Shown: piece after piece, positions 37,792 to 51,200 of the stretch
How the letters are laid out: every line of letters starts with the position of its first letter
Numbering within the stretch: the stretch's first letter is position 1
DNA from: Linepithema humile
Taxonomy: Eukaryota; Arthropoda; Insecta; Hymenoptera; Formicidae
DNA: 64,000 bases
Assembly: GCF_040581485.1 (NCBI RefSeq)
Contig: NC_090128.1
Coordinates: 13,144,001 to 13,208,000 of the forward strand
Direction of reading: 5' to 3'
The notes under the pieces: generated by a model
What the model saw: the letters and a program-made list of their open reading frames with translations, nothing else
What the model was told of the DNA's origin: nothing
The model's database searches: none
Translations under genes and position numbers: made by a program

Positions 37792-40456
37792 TCTATAAAT
37801 TAGTGCTAATATAAGATATATTAACATGAAAAACTTTTATTAAAATGATAATTAATGCCTTAATCATTGTGCATAATGTATTGCTTATTATGCATAAGAA
37901 ATGGTTGTATAAAAACTTGTAAAATATCATAAATATAAATTAATTTATGATATTTAGTTTGCAAAAAATTTGCAAAATATCATCAAAAGTGGATAAGAAA
38001 ATTCGTACATAAATAAATTTTATACATATTTCAGATATGTACAAATACCTCATTTGTTTATTCACAAATTAAAATTAATTAAGATTGATGTATAGCATCA
38101 AGCAATTACCAAAATAATTTCATAAAAAACTAAAAAACTTAATTGCAACTTTCTATTGGACTAAAAATTGTGTTTAAATTATACATTGTATCAATTGGAT
38201 TTTTATAGAAAAAACTGCCAATACATCAAATGCTATTTAAAAATATAAAAACTGTGCATATATTTACATCAGTTTTAATCTCAGATCACAATATAACTTT
38301 TCATTCTTCTAATTTTATATTTATGATTGCATTATTTCAAACTTGATAATTGTTTTTTCCTCAATAAAATCAGTATATCATTAAGAATGTATACATTGTA
38401 ACAAAATATATTATGAAAAATGTATTATACTGTTCTTGTTATGAACTAGCTTCAGCTATAAACTAATCTATTAAAATGTTCAAATAAACTTATTGAAAAG
38501 CATTAAACAATTATTTTTGCTATTCATTAAGAATTAATTACATGTAATTATGACACAGGACAATTAAACAAATAATGGCCTCTATCATACACTGTACATC
38601 ATTTTATTGTCAATATATAATGCTATTTGCTTTTTTTGTTTCACAACATTACAGATTCCAACAGTTCAAAATATTTAGTGACTTTGTACATCTTACAGGA
38701 TAAAATTTACATAATTTTCGATTAATTAAAAACCGATCAGTTAATTATAAAAAAAATAATACCTGCATCGTGAAAAGTTCAGCTAAAGCTAAACAAGCAA
38801 TATATTTCAGAATAAAGATAAGATATGAATAAGAAAAAAATATATGTATATTATTTTTCATGATAAAACATAATTGACTTTCCAAAATCTTATGTTTCTA
38901 ACGCATATATAAGACCTCTTGGATCTTATCGAGCCATATTTTGTCTACAAAGTGTTTCATACTATTTACACTTTGATACAAGTAAAATATCCTCTTAATA
39001 TATACATATACATATTACAAGTGATGTCATTCTGTAAGTATAACATACAATCGGATTACAGCAGATATTACTGAATTTCCGAATAAACATTGAATGTTGA
39101 TTATTATAATTATTATAACATTGAATGTTGGTTATTATAATTATTATAATTAATTTTCTTTTTACAAATCGTTCGTATTAAAGGCAGTTATTAGGAGTGA
39201 TATTTCTCATTAATTTAAATTAATTAATAAGCACCAATCTCTTAATAAAACATTCAACAATTACAGAAAAATATAGATTATATACTTTTTATAAAAATCT
39301 AATCAGCAGATTATCTCTTAACTCACTCATTGCTGTTTCTTTGTATGTATATCATTGATTTTTCAACAATTTAAAAATTTTATAAATTATGATTTGATAT
39401 TACATAATTCAAATGCATTTTATGCCTAAAAATATGTATACTTCAAGACTTTTATCAATATTATAAAGTATTATGAATGCGATCGATATGAATACTGCAA
39501 CATCTCTTACTTTAAATATAATTTTAAATACAAATAAACGTACAATTCACTTTTTTGCTTACTGTTTTAATATGTTAATGAGAAGCAGATTACAAACTGT
39601 ACTAATATTGACAATTTTAATAGTATCTACTTTCTTGAACTGAACACTGTTGGTTTTATAACTCATTACTTGTTTAGAATTTAATAAATATATCGAAGTT
39701 TAATATCGAATATATTATGTATATGCGTACCATTTTATAATAATTAAAAATTTCTAAATATCTTTCATTAAATTCTGACGGTTTAGAAAATAGAATGTTG
39801 CATTCTTCGTTGGCACATTAAATAACAAAGTGATGTAACATTGTGATGTAACAAATTATCATCATGTTTCTCTTTGTCCTTCATATACTTTAAATCAAGC
39901 AATATACATTGATAAATTGCATATAATAGAAGCAATAAAATTCTACTTACAATAAAATACAAAATAATAAATATATCTAAACACCACAAATTTAAGTTCA
40001 TTGGAATATATGCCTGCAAGATGAAAATACATAGAACGTCTCACTTCCAAACAAAACATCTTATATAACAATAGATGATAACATTGATTCAATGCAGAAA
40101 AGCATTGATTAATGTGTAGGGGAAGCGACTGAGATATACTGACAGTTATATGTCAATTGAATTTTCCACATATTTATATATCTATATATATGCTTAGTGT
40201 ATGTGTTTTATGTGCAATATATATACATATATGTGTGTATTTGATACATATGTGCAATATATATATCAAATATACATTTTTTAAATTTAATATTTATTAT
40301 ACATCTACAAAGTCATAAAACTATATTTATTTATAATGATTTTGATCTAATGTTATACTTGTTTTTTTGATTTTTATAATATTAAATTTTAAGACATAGC
40401 TATCTTTAGTTTAAAATCCATCTGGACTACATCTTTATGATATCAATTTCGAGCCT
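37792..40456. other. No gene seen; facing 3' regions of HCCS and the SET gene
   Basis: Very AT-rich. The two convergent genes must place their 3' untranslated regions here. A 31-bp unit (CATTGAATGTTG plus AT-rich tail) is tandemly duplicated at 39088-39118 and 39119-39149. TA/TG-rich simple sequence occurs near 40170-40270. A hydrophobic 78-codon frame at 39783-40019 (minus) matches nothing and is probably chance. Confidence 0.5.
39088..39149. repeat. 31-bp tandem duplication
   Basis: Two adjacent copies of a 31-bp unit with one substitution (GTTGATT versus GTTGGTT). Confidence 0.9.
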
Positions 40457-41272
40457 TTATGTCTCTGTCATTGTTACGATGTCATTCGCAAAAATTTCAT
40501 GCTGTCCAATTTGATTATGTGGTAAAAATTGGAAACAATTGTTAGACCCACAAAAACAAGGAGTATCGCTGAGACAATGGACGGAATTAGCCATGGCACC
40601 ACCAGCATAATCAAAAGTCACTTCCTCTCCATTCTCTATATCTCTAGACGCAAACAAGCATAATCGAGGCACAATTCCCTCTACTCTGACTGGAACGAGG
40701 CTAGAATTCGGATCGCAACTATGATTAGCATATCGTCCAATATTACCAAAATATTTCGGATCTATACAAGTTACAATAATACGATTATTACCAATATGTT
40801 CCGAGACTACGAGAACATAATTCATCGTATTGTACCGCTTATTCGCTTCGATCCTATGTCGCGCTTCTTGCAAACCTATCACTTCACCGGCGTACTCACA
40901 AATAAATTGACCCTTCTTTATTAATTTAGTCGTGAAAAGACCGAGACCTTTGCCAGCGATATCTCTAATAATTAAACAATTCAACGGACCATTCTGTATT
41001 AATCTATTTCCACAATTTGGTCCACATGTGCAATGAGCATTGCATTCGAATATCGGACCAGCTAATTTTTCATCGACAATTCGAGCATTAGAATAATTAG
41101 CAGAACCGCGTGTACACGAACAATTGTAACATTCGACCAGGCAGGGACAACCTACAGAGTATTCGGCCTCAAAGTCCGCTGTATCTATGCCAGGCCCCGG
41201 TATATTATTCATTACATACATAACATCCGCTGCGGTATGTTCGTACTCGTCGGTAGAAGCAGTTGCTTCCAT
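40457..41272 (-). CDS. SET-domain histone-lysine N-methyltransferase (set-23/SETMAR-SET type), intronless
   Basis: A 271-residue protein in one exon with a full SUV39-like layout. The Pre-SET zinc cluster has Cys at 42, 44, 48, 51, 53 and again at 77, 81, 83, 87. The SET domain spans about residues 100-225 with GKGLGLF (107-113), the cofactor-binding NHSCDPN (183-189) and FDYAGG (220-225) supplying the catalytic Tyr. The Post-SET is CFCGSNNC (239-246), providing the last Cys cluster. Size and layout match the small Pre-SET/SET/Post-SET enzymes annotated as set-23 or as the SET half of SETMAR; no transposase is fused to it. Its substrate is probably a histone H3 lysine, but that is family inference. 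The start is the first ATG in frame. It lies head-to-tail behind the TraB gene with only 148 bp between them. Confidence 0.92.
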   Translation of the reverse strand: MEATASTDEYEHTAADVMYVMNNIPGPGIDTADFEAEYSVGCPCLVECYNCSCTRGSANYSNARIVDEKLAGPIFECNAHCTCGPNCGNRLIQNGPLNCLIIRDIAGKGLGLFTTKLIKKGQFICEYAGEVIGLQEARHRIEANKRYNTMNYVLVVSEHIGNNRIIVTCIDPKYFGNIGRYANHSCDPNSSLVPVRVEGIVPRLCLFASRDIENGEEVTFDYAGGAMANSVHCLSDTPCFCGSNNCFQFLPHNQIGQHEIFANDIVTMTET

Positions 41273-41420
41273 GCTTACCGCGATCGTGTGTCAACGAAAA
41301 AGCCCAAAGAAGTCCCAGAAACTCTTTGGGACAAAGGCAGCACAAGGTAAAGAGAAAAAGTTGCTTTATAATATAAAGGGGTTCCTCTTAGAATGCTGTG
41401 TAAATGGAATTCGAATAACT

Positions 41421-43699
41421 CTATCGCGCAGCACCAACCTGTAGAAGCCCCTCGACCGATGACTTGATAGAATGAAACGCGATAGTAGCAGGTACCGCTA
41501 CAACTTTGTAGCCTACGTAAATTACAGCACCGAGTATAGATGCCTTAACGGTAAATTTTAAGATTTTACCGGACAACGACGGTGGTGGCACTCTGTAAGA
41601 AAAATTTTTTTTAATAAATCGAGATACAATGATAAATTTAGTATATATATTTAACATACAGATTGTTTCTAAAAAAAGTTTCAGTCAAATTTTACTAATT
41701 TTAACAAATTTCGCCAATAAAAAAATTATCGTGCAATCTTTACAAATATAAATAGACCCATAAATGCTTTCATTTTAGAAACATTCTATATAATAACTGT
41801 GATATTAATTGGTTATCGATATTCATGCATACCTCATGATAGGAGGTATATCACCGGGCTTGACTTTACCCCAATTTTCAACGATACCAGATACATGTCC
41901 TAAACCGACAATTCCTACGACTCTCGGTTCGACGAGCAGACGATTCGCAGGACCACACGGTAAGCAGGCCAATTGTAAAGAATTGGTTAAATAAATATCT
42001 CTCTCTTTAACAAATACTTCTCCCAATACTGGAAACTCCTCTTTCATGCTAGCGATCATCTCGTCCAGCATCGATCGTTGTTTGCACAGTTCGACATCCT
42101 CTTGAGTAATAGGATCATTCATCATTGACAGATGCCATCCTAGTTTTATAGTTTGCCACCAAGATAACGATCGTATCGCGCGTTGTATTGTTATATTGAT
42201 TGGTCGATCAGCCAAATGCACGATGCAATTTGGCACTTTTTTCACCTAAAACAATTACGTGTAAATGAAATAGGCCACAAATAATATTGTTTCTATTATG
42301 TGCACACAAACCTCTTCAAATGCTCTTCGAAATTCGCCACCGGGTGGCATTCCGAGTTGCGACGCAACGCGAGCTGCCATTCTCAACAACAAGATGTGTA
42401 ACAAACCATTGTAAAGTCCTTCCTTCTTAATGGTATCCATAATAGTTTCTATGATAATAATAGATTGTATAGTATGTGGCCAATATACTATATGCAAAAT
42501 GATATAATAATATATACAGAAACCCACTATAATCGATGTTCTTGGCATAACGATACATAACTTCTTCATCGAGTTGCATTATACCAATTCTAGCTCTGCA
42601 TAATTCAACTACAACGACATGAGGCTGTACAGCTTGTATAATCTGCAATAAAAAAATATCTTGAATAAAGTAACTACGTTATTAAATTGTTTCAATAAAT
42701 TATTCGTAAAATTACAATTTTATTTAAAAAAGAAAAATGCGTATATAAAATAATTACTTTTGATACATCATTTTGACTTTCAACGCTGAAATGCGCTGTT
42801 CCTACTAGGTATAATTTTCCTCCTTCTGGTGCGGTCAACAATGTCACAGTTTCTGGTAATCTTTGATCGATAGTGGGATCATATTCCCTTATTATTGGTT
42901 CATTTACTGCATTGTCGATATTATGGTCCTTATTTTGGATATTAGACTCTACATCAGATCCAATATTTTCTTTATAAAGTATGTGACTGACATATGCATA
43001 TACAACTACCCAAGTTAAATTAGAGTTAAAAATAATAGCAATACCTTGAAATTTTAAAACTTTTCTCTTACTTCTGTATTGTAGTGGCATTTTTTTAAAG
43101 CACTAATGTACTACTCTGACAATAGTTTCTCATATAACAGTAGCATTGACTAACGTCATTATTAAATTAAAATAATCTATAATTGTGAAACCTTAAAACT
43201 TCCTGAGAACCTTAGCTACTTCAAAACACTATTCACAACTAATAACACTACTAACAATTGTACTTCTTACAAGAGCCATTAAATCAACAAATATGTTTAC
43301 ATAAATTTTTTCTTTGTATATGTGCAAATCTTTAACATAAGGTACGTAATGTATGTAACAACATTTCTCACCTTTATCCATAACTTCTTCCTCTGAAGAC
43401 TCTCCACTTTCCATACTGACATCATGATTATTCTCTGTACTCATTATTGTTGACAATGTACCTGAAGATGATTCATAACCTGATGTTTCATTACACCTAG
43501 ATTCGTTGGTAATTAATTCCTTTGTAGTATCCTGTATATTTGGTTTAGTGGATGAATCATAGTCGCCTTTTTCATCAATTAAATCATAATGTACATCTTT
43601 TATGGACGATAACAAGTTTCTCTCCTGTTGATCACACTGAATATATTGATCAACTTTACTAGAATTGGTAGCCATTTCTTCTCCTGAAAATCCATACAA
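41421..43699 (-). CDS. TraB-domain protein, six exons
   Basis: Exons, in order of transcription: 43675(or 43699)-43372, about 42969(or 42948)-42758, 42642-42528, 42448-42312, 42245-41833 and 41592-41421. Phases agree at every junction, giving about 443-458 residues. The N-terminal exon is acidic, Ser-rich and disordered. The TraB domain starts at TVTLLTAPEGGKLYLVGTAH with the GxxH motif GTAH, continues with VVVVELCRARIG, and carries a second GxxH motif, GLGH, near VGIVGLGHVSGIVENWG. A single hydrophobic segment near the C terminus (about 20 residues beginning SILGAVIYVGYK) could anchor it to a membrane. The family is related to the Tiki metalloprotease fold; animal TRABD proteins are reported on mitochondria. 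The exon 2 acceptor and the choice between two start ATGs are uncertain. Nearest relative: TRABD. Confidence 0.85.
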
Positions 43700-45249
43700 T
43701 TCAATACATTTTCAAAAAATATGCCTATAATTTTTAAATTAATTAATACAAAATTACATAACTAAATACTAAATACTAATAAAACAGCAATATTGCATAA
43801 TCGATTAAAATATAAAAATAATGCATACTTAAATTACTTGTCTGTATTCCATATGTGATATTTGTATAATATGATATATGTAAAATTGCATGATTTTATA
43901 TATGTAAAATAAAAGATTTTCAAATTTTTTAAAAACCAAATCCTATTATTATTATTATTATTATATGCTATTTTTATTTTAAGCAATTAATGCTTCACCC
44001 TTAACTACACTGGCGGAGTACGAACGTACACAATTATGCAAATATTTTTTGCGTGGCACAAGTGACATTGCCGCGCCTCTATGTATCCTCAAAAACATCA
44101 ACTTTTAAAATTTCAATTAAAACTCATCAAAATTTGGAATACAAAACTACCCCGCGGGTGTAGTTGAGTAGGCCAGATTTGGTCAGTGTAGTTGAAGGTT
44201 ATTACAATTCTCATGCGTTATTCTAATGCATTTCTAACCTTGTAAAAAATTTTGACACAATTACAAAAATGAGATCTGTATATTGTAACAAAAAATATAC
44301 AATTTAGTTTCTATAAAGTTATTTATGTTTATTTGTCATTTGAAGGACTTACACAACGAATAAGAATTCAAAGAAAAATCTAACGTATGAAGAAATGCAC
44401 ACATCGAGACAAATATCAAATGGATCTACCCTCTGGGTCTACTTGTAAAATGCAACAGTCATGGAAATAATAAGCATTCTAGAAATGCACACTTAATATG
44501 CACATTAGGGCTGTCCGCAAAAAACAAATATAAGTCTGTTCTTTATAGCTCCATTTTCTGTACAAATTCCATATTTATTACTAAAAGTGTTTAATTTCAT
44601 CGTAATATTTATTTAAAAGAATAAATTTTTTTTATTAGTTTGTAATTTTCTTACAACATTCTTGAAATTGCATTATGTTACATTTTCTATACTTAAAATG
44701 AAGTAAACGAATAATTCAGCGTTAGTGAGAAAAAGAGAAGAGAGAAGAGGTACAAAAAGTGCAGCTGTAAACCCTAAAGCTGGTATATATGTATCATTCT
44801 TGATATACGTAAACGTCTCGTCGTTAAATTATTAATTTTTGTTTAAATTATTGTAATATTACGTAACAATTTAGACTCACTGATTGTTATAATCAATAAA
44901 GCGATCCACGTGCGGTGCCTCATGTTATCGCAAAATGATTCAGTTGGGAGCAGTGCTTAACGTACTTCGCAGTTGTAGTAGTTCGCGGTTTTAAAATGCT
45001 CACACGAGTGGCAAAATGAATAAGAAACAATACTAATTTCATAATACGATTCCAAATTGCGCTGTCACTGTGTTCTTTCAATAAATCACTCTTTATCACG
45101 CGTGCAATTTAATCTCTCATGCACAATCTCTTGGACGATCATATAGAAAAACTGTGAGATTTGGCGCCAGTATAACCTCATCTTCAAGCCGCGAGAACGA
45201 CTTTTAAATGCGACTTTCACTGATGATATTTCGGTAGCTCGCATGAGAA
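43700..45249. promoter_or_regulatory. Divergent upstream region between the TraB gene and ELYS
   Basis: The TraB gene (minus) and ELYS (plus) diverge from this roughly 1.5-kb stretch, so it must hold both promoters and 5' untranslated sequences. The ELYS-proximal part (44.9-45.25 kb) is less AT-rich. I see no clear TATA box or coding frame. Confidence 0.4.
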
Positions 45250-48200
45250 ATGAAGGAGCTAGAAGAAGTCAACTGCGAGGTAATTGAAATTTAATTGGCA
45301 TTATTGTCAACATAACTTCTTATTATAGTTCCTGACTTTCTTGGTTATCATTTTTTATCACAATTTATGAAAGTGGATTTTATTCGAATAAATTGCGAAA
45401 ATAACTTTATTCAATGTATATAATTTCCGTTCTCAATCATTTTCTTGACAATTTGTTTCCTCATGTGCAGATTCGCAGGATCATTAACCTTCAATTTCCC
45501 ATGTTAAACCGGTTGAGGAATTTAGAGACAGAGGAACATGGTCAGTCTGCAATCTCACAAGAACATGACAACGTTACTGATTGCCGCGGAGGATTCTTGC
45601 ACAATGCAACATATGCATGGCTGAGTTACGGATGCCATTTAGTAGTCTTTAATGTGAAAATAGGAGAGAGCGTTAGCAGTTGGACATTTCGCGGTATTGT
45701 AACGTCTGTTTCTCAATTACCGGCGCAATCTGGAGAATTTCCTTTGCTCCTTGTTGGAATAGATAATTATGCAAGCAGATTGAAGGATTCCTCCGGGTTA
45801 TTATGCATATTTGATTGTACTGCATCTCGTGTCTTAAGGGCAATTCGTGTAAGTATTATTTTAAGCATTATTTGAAAATTATCATTAACAAAATATCACT
45901 AGAGATTAATTTTTTTTATACTATGTTTTACAGATACCATGCGGCGTAGAACAAGTATGTGTTGTAACAGGCGGCGCGGAATGGGAAGAATTCAATGATA
46001 AACGACCGGACAACATATTGAATGAAATGGATGGTATAGCGTGTGTAGTTTTACGTAATCTTCAGCATATCATGATTGATCTTCGAAGATCTACATGGGA
46101 CATACATAATTTATCCACTGTTATGGATGAATTGTCACCCGCAGAGATAGATCTGTCGACGAAACAAGTTGTTGGCAGACATCAATCCAATAAAGAAAGA
46201 CATGCAGCTTACAACCTGCTAAACAGTCGTAAGTATTTATCATATTGATATTAACGAACTAAATATAATTACTGTACCTATATTAATGTATTATTCTATA
46301 ATATTAATTATATTTCAAAATCTTAGGTATAGAAAAGCATATTGGCTTCAACCGAGAAAATTTCGAATCGTCTCCTTTACTCAGCGAAAATTTGACCACT
46401 GCAATCATTAGTTCCATGAAAATTGGCTGTTTAATTTCCGGCTGTTTGGGCAGAGTGATAATTTGGCAGAACGATGGTTCTATAGGATGGATCAGTGCGC
46501 CTATAGACGACATGGTAGTTACACATCTAGCCCTACTGGAACCCACGGATGATCCCAGACCATTTTATTACCTATGGGTCGTATTCCAAGATGAATCATC
46601 GAAAGCGCCACCGATATTACGAATGTACGCCATGCTATTTGAAAGAAAATACTGCGATAGAGGAATGAACTTGTACTTCAATCTGGAAGCCGATCCCAGT
46701 CTGAAGTTTGAGTCCGAATTGAACGAGGGGGACAAAGTCGTCAGTTTGTGCACTGTCGAAAGAGAATCCAATCCAGAGCAAACCGAGTCGGGCGCTAGGA
46801 GAGGCGAGGATAATCTACTGCTTATCGGCACCAACGAAAGGATATTGCTGTTCGATCTAAATCAGTGGTACAAGGAACAGATGCCGCACACCATCGGCGA
46901 GTGTCAAAATCCGAACAGCATATTGGCGACGTATCGTACGCGGTCGGACGCGGATGATCAGATCGTAAGCTTCGCGTACGTCCCGTTGAGCTTGCAAGAA
47001 TTTCCTAGCAACGGTCCGAGCTCTCCCGAGGAACTCTTCTACCCAAACTCTTTGTCGCTCGAATGGATAGAGCTGAGCACGACGAAACTCACATTCTGGA
47101 TGACTCGCGGTATTCAGGCGGATCTGCTGCGCGAAATAGCTTTGGCGGGACCGATTATACTGATACAGCCATCCGAAACGTTTCACAAGTGTCTCTCCGT
47201 GGGGCTGGTGCCGTTTAATTCGGAATTCTCGTTCACCAGCGACCAGAACGCGCAGCGAGAGATGCTGCTATCGCTCTGCTTGGAGCAACGGTGGTCAACT
47301 TTTTTGGTGAAATGCGCCGTGGAGTGGTCGGACGGTAGTGCCTCATACTTGTATCCCACTTTCCTCAAGTGGGGCGTCCAGAGGGCCTCCGTGATCAAAA
47401 TGATCGCTGATCGGCTCTGCGTTCCTCTGTTCGATCAATCGGGCAGCAGCATCGGTGAGGCCGATGTGAAGACTCTGCGATTTTGCTCGCAACAGTTGGA
47501 GTGCCTCTCCGGTGTGGTAGGCAAGCTACCGTCCGCGACGGCAGACTTGACGAAACAACAAAGAACGCTGAAACGCGTGTCCACGTACTTTCAAGTGCTC
47601 CTTTGGTTCTACGACGTGGGACTGTTGCCCGAGACGCAGGACTTGGAGGAGGAGGGCACTCTGCGTATCTCCTTAACGCTGAGAGTGCCTTATCCCTATG
47701 AGAAGCTCTCGGCGCTTTACAGAGAGAAACGAGCGCAGCTTCCAGCAGACAGCGGCGGTAACGAAAACGAGGAGGATTTGTTCATCGATGAGCTGATAAC
47801 GCGCGAGTGTTCCGTATTGAAGACACAGTGGGAGAGAGAAGGTGGCACCGTCATGGCCGGCTACTATCCACCGCCGTCGCTGCAATCGTTGCTGCGAAGT
47901 TATTTGGCTGATTGTCATCAGACGGAAGCAAATGAGATCAGCTGCAAGCATCAGATTACGATTTACCTTCTGATGGATTTGGCTATGCTGCTGCAACGGC
48001 TGTATCCCGCGGTGGATCAACTCATCAAGTATCCGTCTGCTTTCAAGATGAGTCCCAGCCTCATTAAGCTTACTCAGGCGTTCTGGCTACTTGACCACGA
48101 GGACTACCAGGGATTTCTCGACATGATGACTGGGCAACTGGTCTCCGACTCTGACGTCCGGGATTGGCATCACAGGCTCATTCTGCGCACCCTGGTGCGT

Positions 48201-51200
48201 AACAATCAGCACAAACTGGCGCTCGTGTATCTGCGCGTGAGGAAACCGCCTCTGTCCTCCATGGAGGAGCAAGGTGTTGCTATGAGCCTGTCTGTAGAAC
48301 ACGGTCTGGCGCAGTCGGCCTTCCATCGCCGGCCACCCTGCCACTACGAACAGCTGCTAACCTGCTTCTTTCGAGCGTGCAAAAAATACGGCAAGCTCAC
48401 CGAGATTCTACATCTGGCGCTGGACTCCGAAGAGGAAGAGGTGTTCATCAAGTTCCTCGAAGAGAACAAGACGGAGGATTTGCGGCTACTGTACTATCTG
48501 CAACGATGTCGTTACACGGAGGCGATTAGCGGCCACACTTTTCGGCAGTACGAGTCAAATTTTACCAAAAATATACAGTCCACGTCACACAATATGCTCA
48601 GCGCGTACAATACGACCTTACCGGACATTATAAAGCAATTCTCCACGAGCACAGCTGCGAGCAACATGGACGTGGATCTAAAGGCGCGTTATCCAAGACC
48701 GATGTCGCATTGCAAGAGCCACGACAAGTTGCGAAATATATACGAAACGGTGATCGCGAAAGCTAAGGAGACCTATCTGCGAGGCGAAAAGTGTCAGATC
48801 CCGTTCGTCAGCGCGCCTTGCACGTCGCTAAAGCTCAACAGTTACAGCGCGAACACGAACTGCGTGCTGTTCCCGGCACTGGCGCCCAAGAGCCGCGGCA
48901 AGCGCACGGTGGATCAGATTTACGAAGCAGAAGATGCTAATGTGAACGACACGCCGGACAACGCGAAACGTCGAAAACTGTCGGACGAGAACATTTCACT
49001 GAACAGACAAGATCCGAAGGAGACGGGATTAACGGCGGTCTTCGAGACGCCTTTGGTAAAGCGCAAACTTAACGCGTCCGCGAAAGACAAGGAGACTGTG
49101 TCTGAGACGCCGCAGTCGATCCTGAAGATCAAGCAGCTCATAAGAAACTGTCCATCGCCCGATGTCACGCTGTCCGAAACGGTCGAGGTCACCGACGGGC
49201 CGTCCGACAACGAGAGGGAAAAGAAAATTAATAGACAAATACGATTTAATTTTAATCAATCCAAAAAAGCCTTAATGTATGAAGAGGAGGAGGAAGAGGA
49301 GGAGGAGAAAGAGAAGGAAGAAGAAAGCGGCAATAATCTGAGCGTCAGCGACGAGATGTTCTTCAGCCCGAACGCGAACGAGAAATCGGCGTACTACGAA
49401 AGCACGGTTCTGAGCGACAATAGTAGCATCTCCAGTAGCATGTACCGCTACGCTCGTCCGCGACCCAGTCTCAGAAGAAGTGCCTTATCGCTTGTAGAAT
49501 CGCCGCAGGCGTCTTGCGCGACGAAAGCGAATGACACGTCCGTAAACTTGTCCGCGATCACGTCGTCGTGTCACGACGACGTTAAGAAACAGTCGTTCGT
49601 TTCGAATACATCGACGAGATGCGACTCACTCATGACCTCCATTTATTCCTCCTCTGTGCTAGACTCTGACACCAGCGTCGACATCACCTTTTTGAAAAAA
49701 CCAAATCGCAGCAGCAACCAGTCGCGACGGAAATCTTCCACGGAAATGGATTATAACAATAAATCTATCATTTCGTCGACTCCTATGATGAAAAGTAAAG
49801 CTCCTGAGCCACGCGTTAAAGTGGACGACGAGGAAAAGAAATTTGTCTTGCAGCTCATGCAGGAACTTGATGCTACAGATTTGAGCAATTCCGAGAAGGT
49901 TTTGAATATCGAACACCCTGATTACGGCAGGAGCGATCTTCCAGAACGACGAGATAGTTCAGAGAAAGACTCGGCGCAAGGTAAGAGTCAGCAGAGCGAA
50001 ACCAGATACAACAACGGAAGCATTGCGAGGAAAGAGAGTCCGAGCTTGCAGAATCTTTACGAGGAGCAGCCCGCGTCCACCGAAATCGAGATGGAAGCCG
50101 CGGAAATCGTCTCGGACGAATCCGACGAGGAGCTACTTCGATTGCAGGACACTGAGGAAGAAGACGATGAACACGAAGAGGAGTTTGAGAGTGTGTCTAC
50201 GGTTCAGGAAGACGTGCAGGAGATGGATCCCGTTATCTCTTCGTCTGAGAACTGGAATTTGCAATGCGGAACAGAAGAGCACGGCGCCGCGAAGTCGAAC
50301 GGCTTGCGAGAATTTATGCAAGTGATGGCTAACGTTGATTTCACCGACGACGAGTCCACGAAAAGCAGAGGCGTAACACCGGTGATATCGGACAAGACGG
50401 GTAATAACGAGAAAGAGAACTACTCGTTGCCAATTGTTCCTTCACATGATATATTGTGTGACATGTCGAATATCACAGACGACGAATCGGATTCCAATAC
50501 CAGAGAAATTGAAAAGCCGAAGGCGAAGAATGGCAGAGTCTCGAATTTAACAGAACAACATGTGACGCAGAGTGTCGACGCAGAGAAGAACAGCGAATCC
50601 GATGAAAGGAGTCGGAGATCGAGTAGGAGAGAAAGTGTCTCGAAAAAGAACGCGAGTCAAATTTTGTCACAGCCTGATGTCGATAACGAATCTAGGAGCG
50701 TTCATTCGAGCCGTAAAGTAGACCGCAGTAGGCTTGAAATGTCGACCGATTCTCAAAAGCTCAAGGAATCGATTGAATCTCAGGAAAAGCTGTCGGAGAC
50801 CAAAAGTTCCTCGACTAGTAAAAGAAGTCAAATTGAAACCACGAAAAGTCCGGTTGTAATGTTGACCAAATTGACAACGAAAGATGCTACGGTGAATACC
50901 TCGCTGCAACAAGAGGAACCGGAAAGAGTCACCCGTCTACGAACTCGAAGAGGGAGTTCGGTGACGAAAGATTCACCGTCGCGAAGTATCACGGAATCTT
51001 TGCGATCGCGAAGAGCGAGCTCGATGGCGAAAGACGCGCCGGTGGATTCTCCGTCGCAAGATGCAGACGCCGAGGAGCCTCCTCCGCAATTGCACAGGGC
51101 GACTTCGGACACATTCGGATCATCAGAGGCTTCGTCGCAAGAAACGAATTACGATAAACCGCCACGATTGAGGAGAGCAGGTTCGATAACAAAGGATGTG

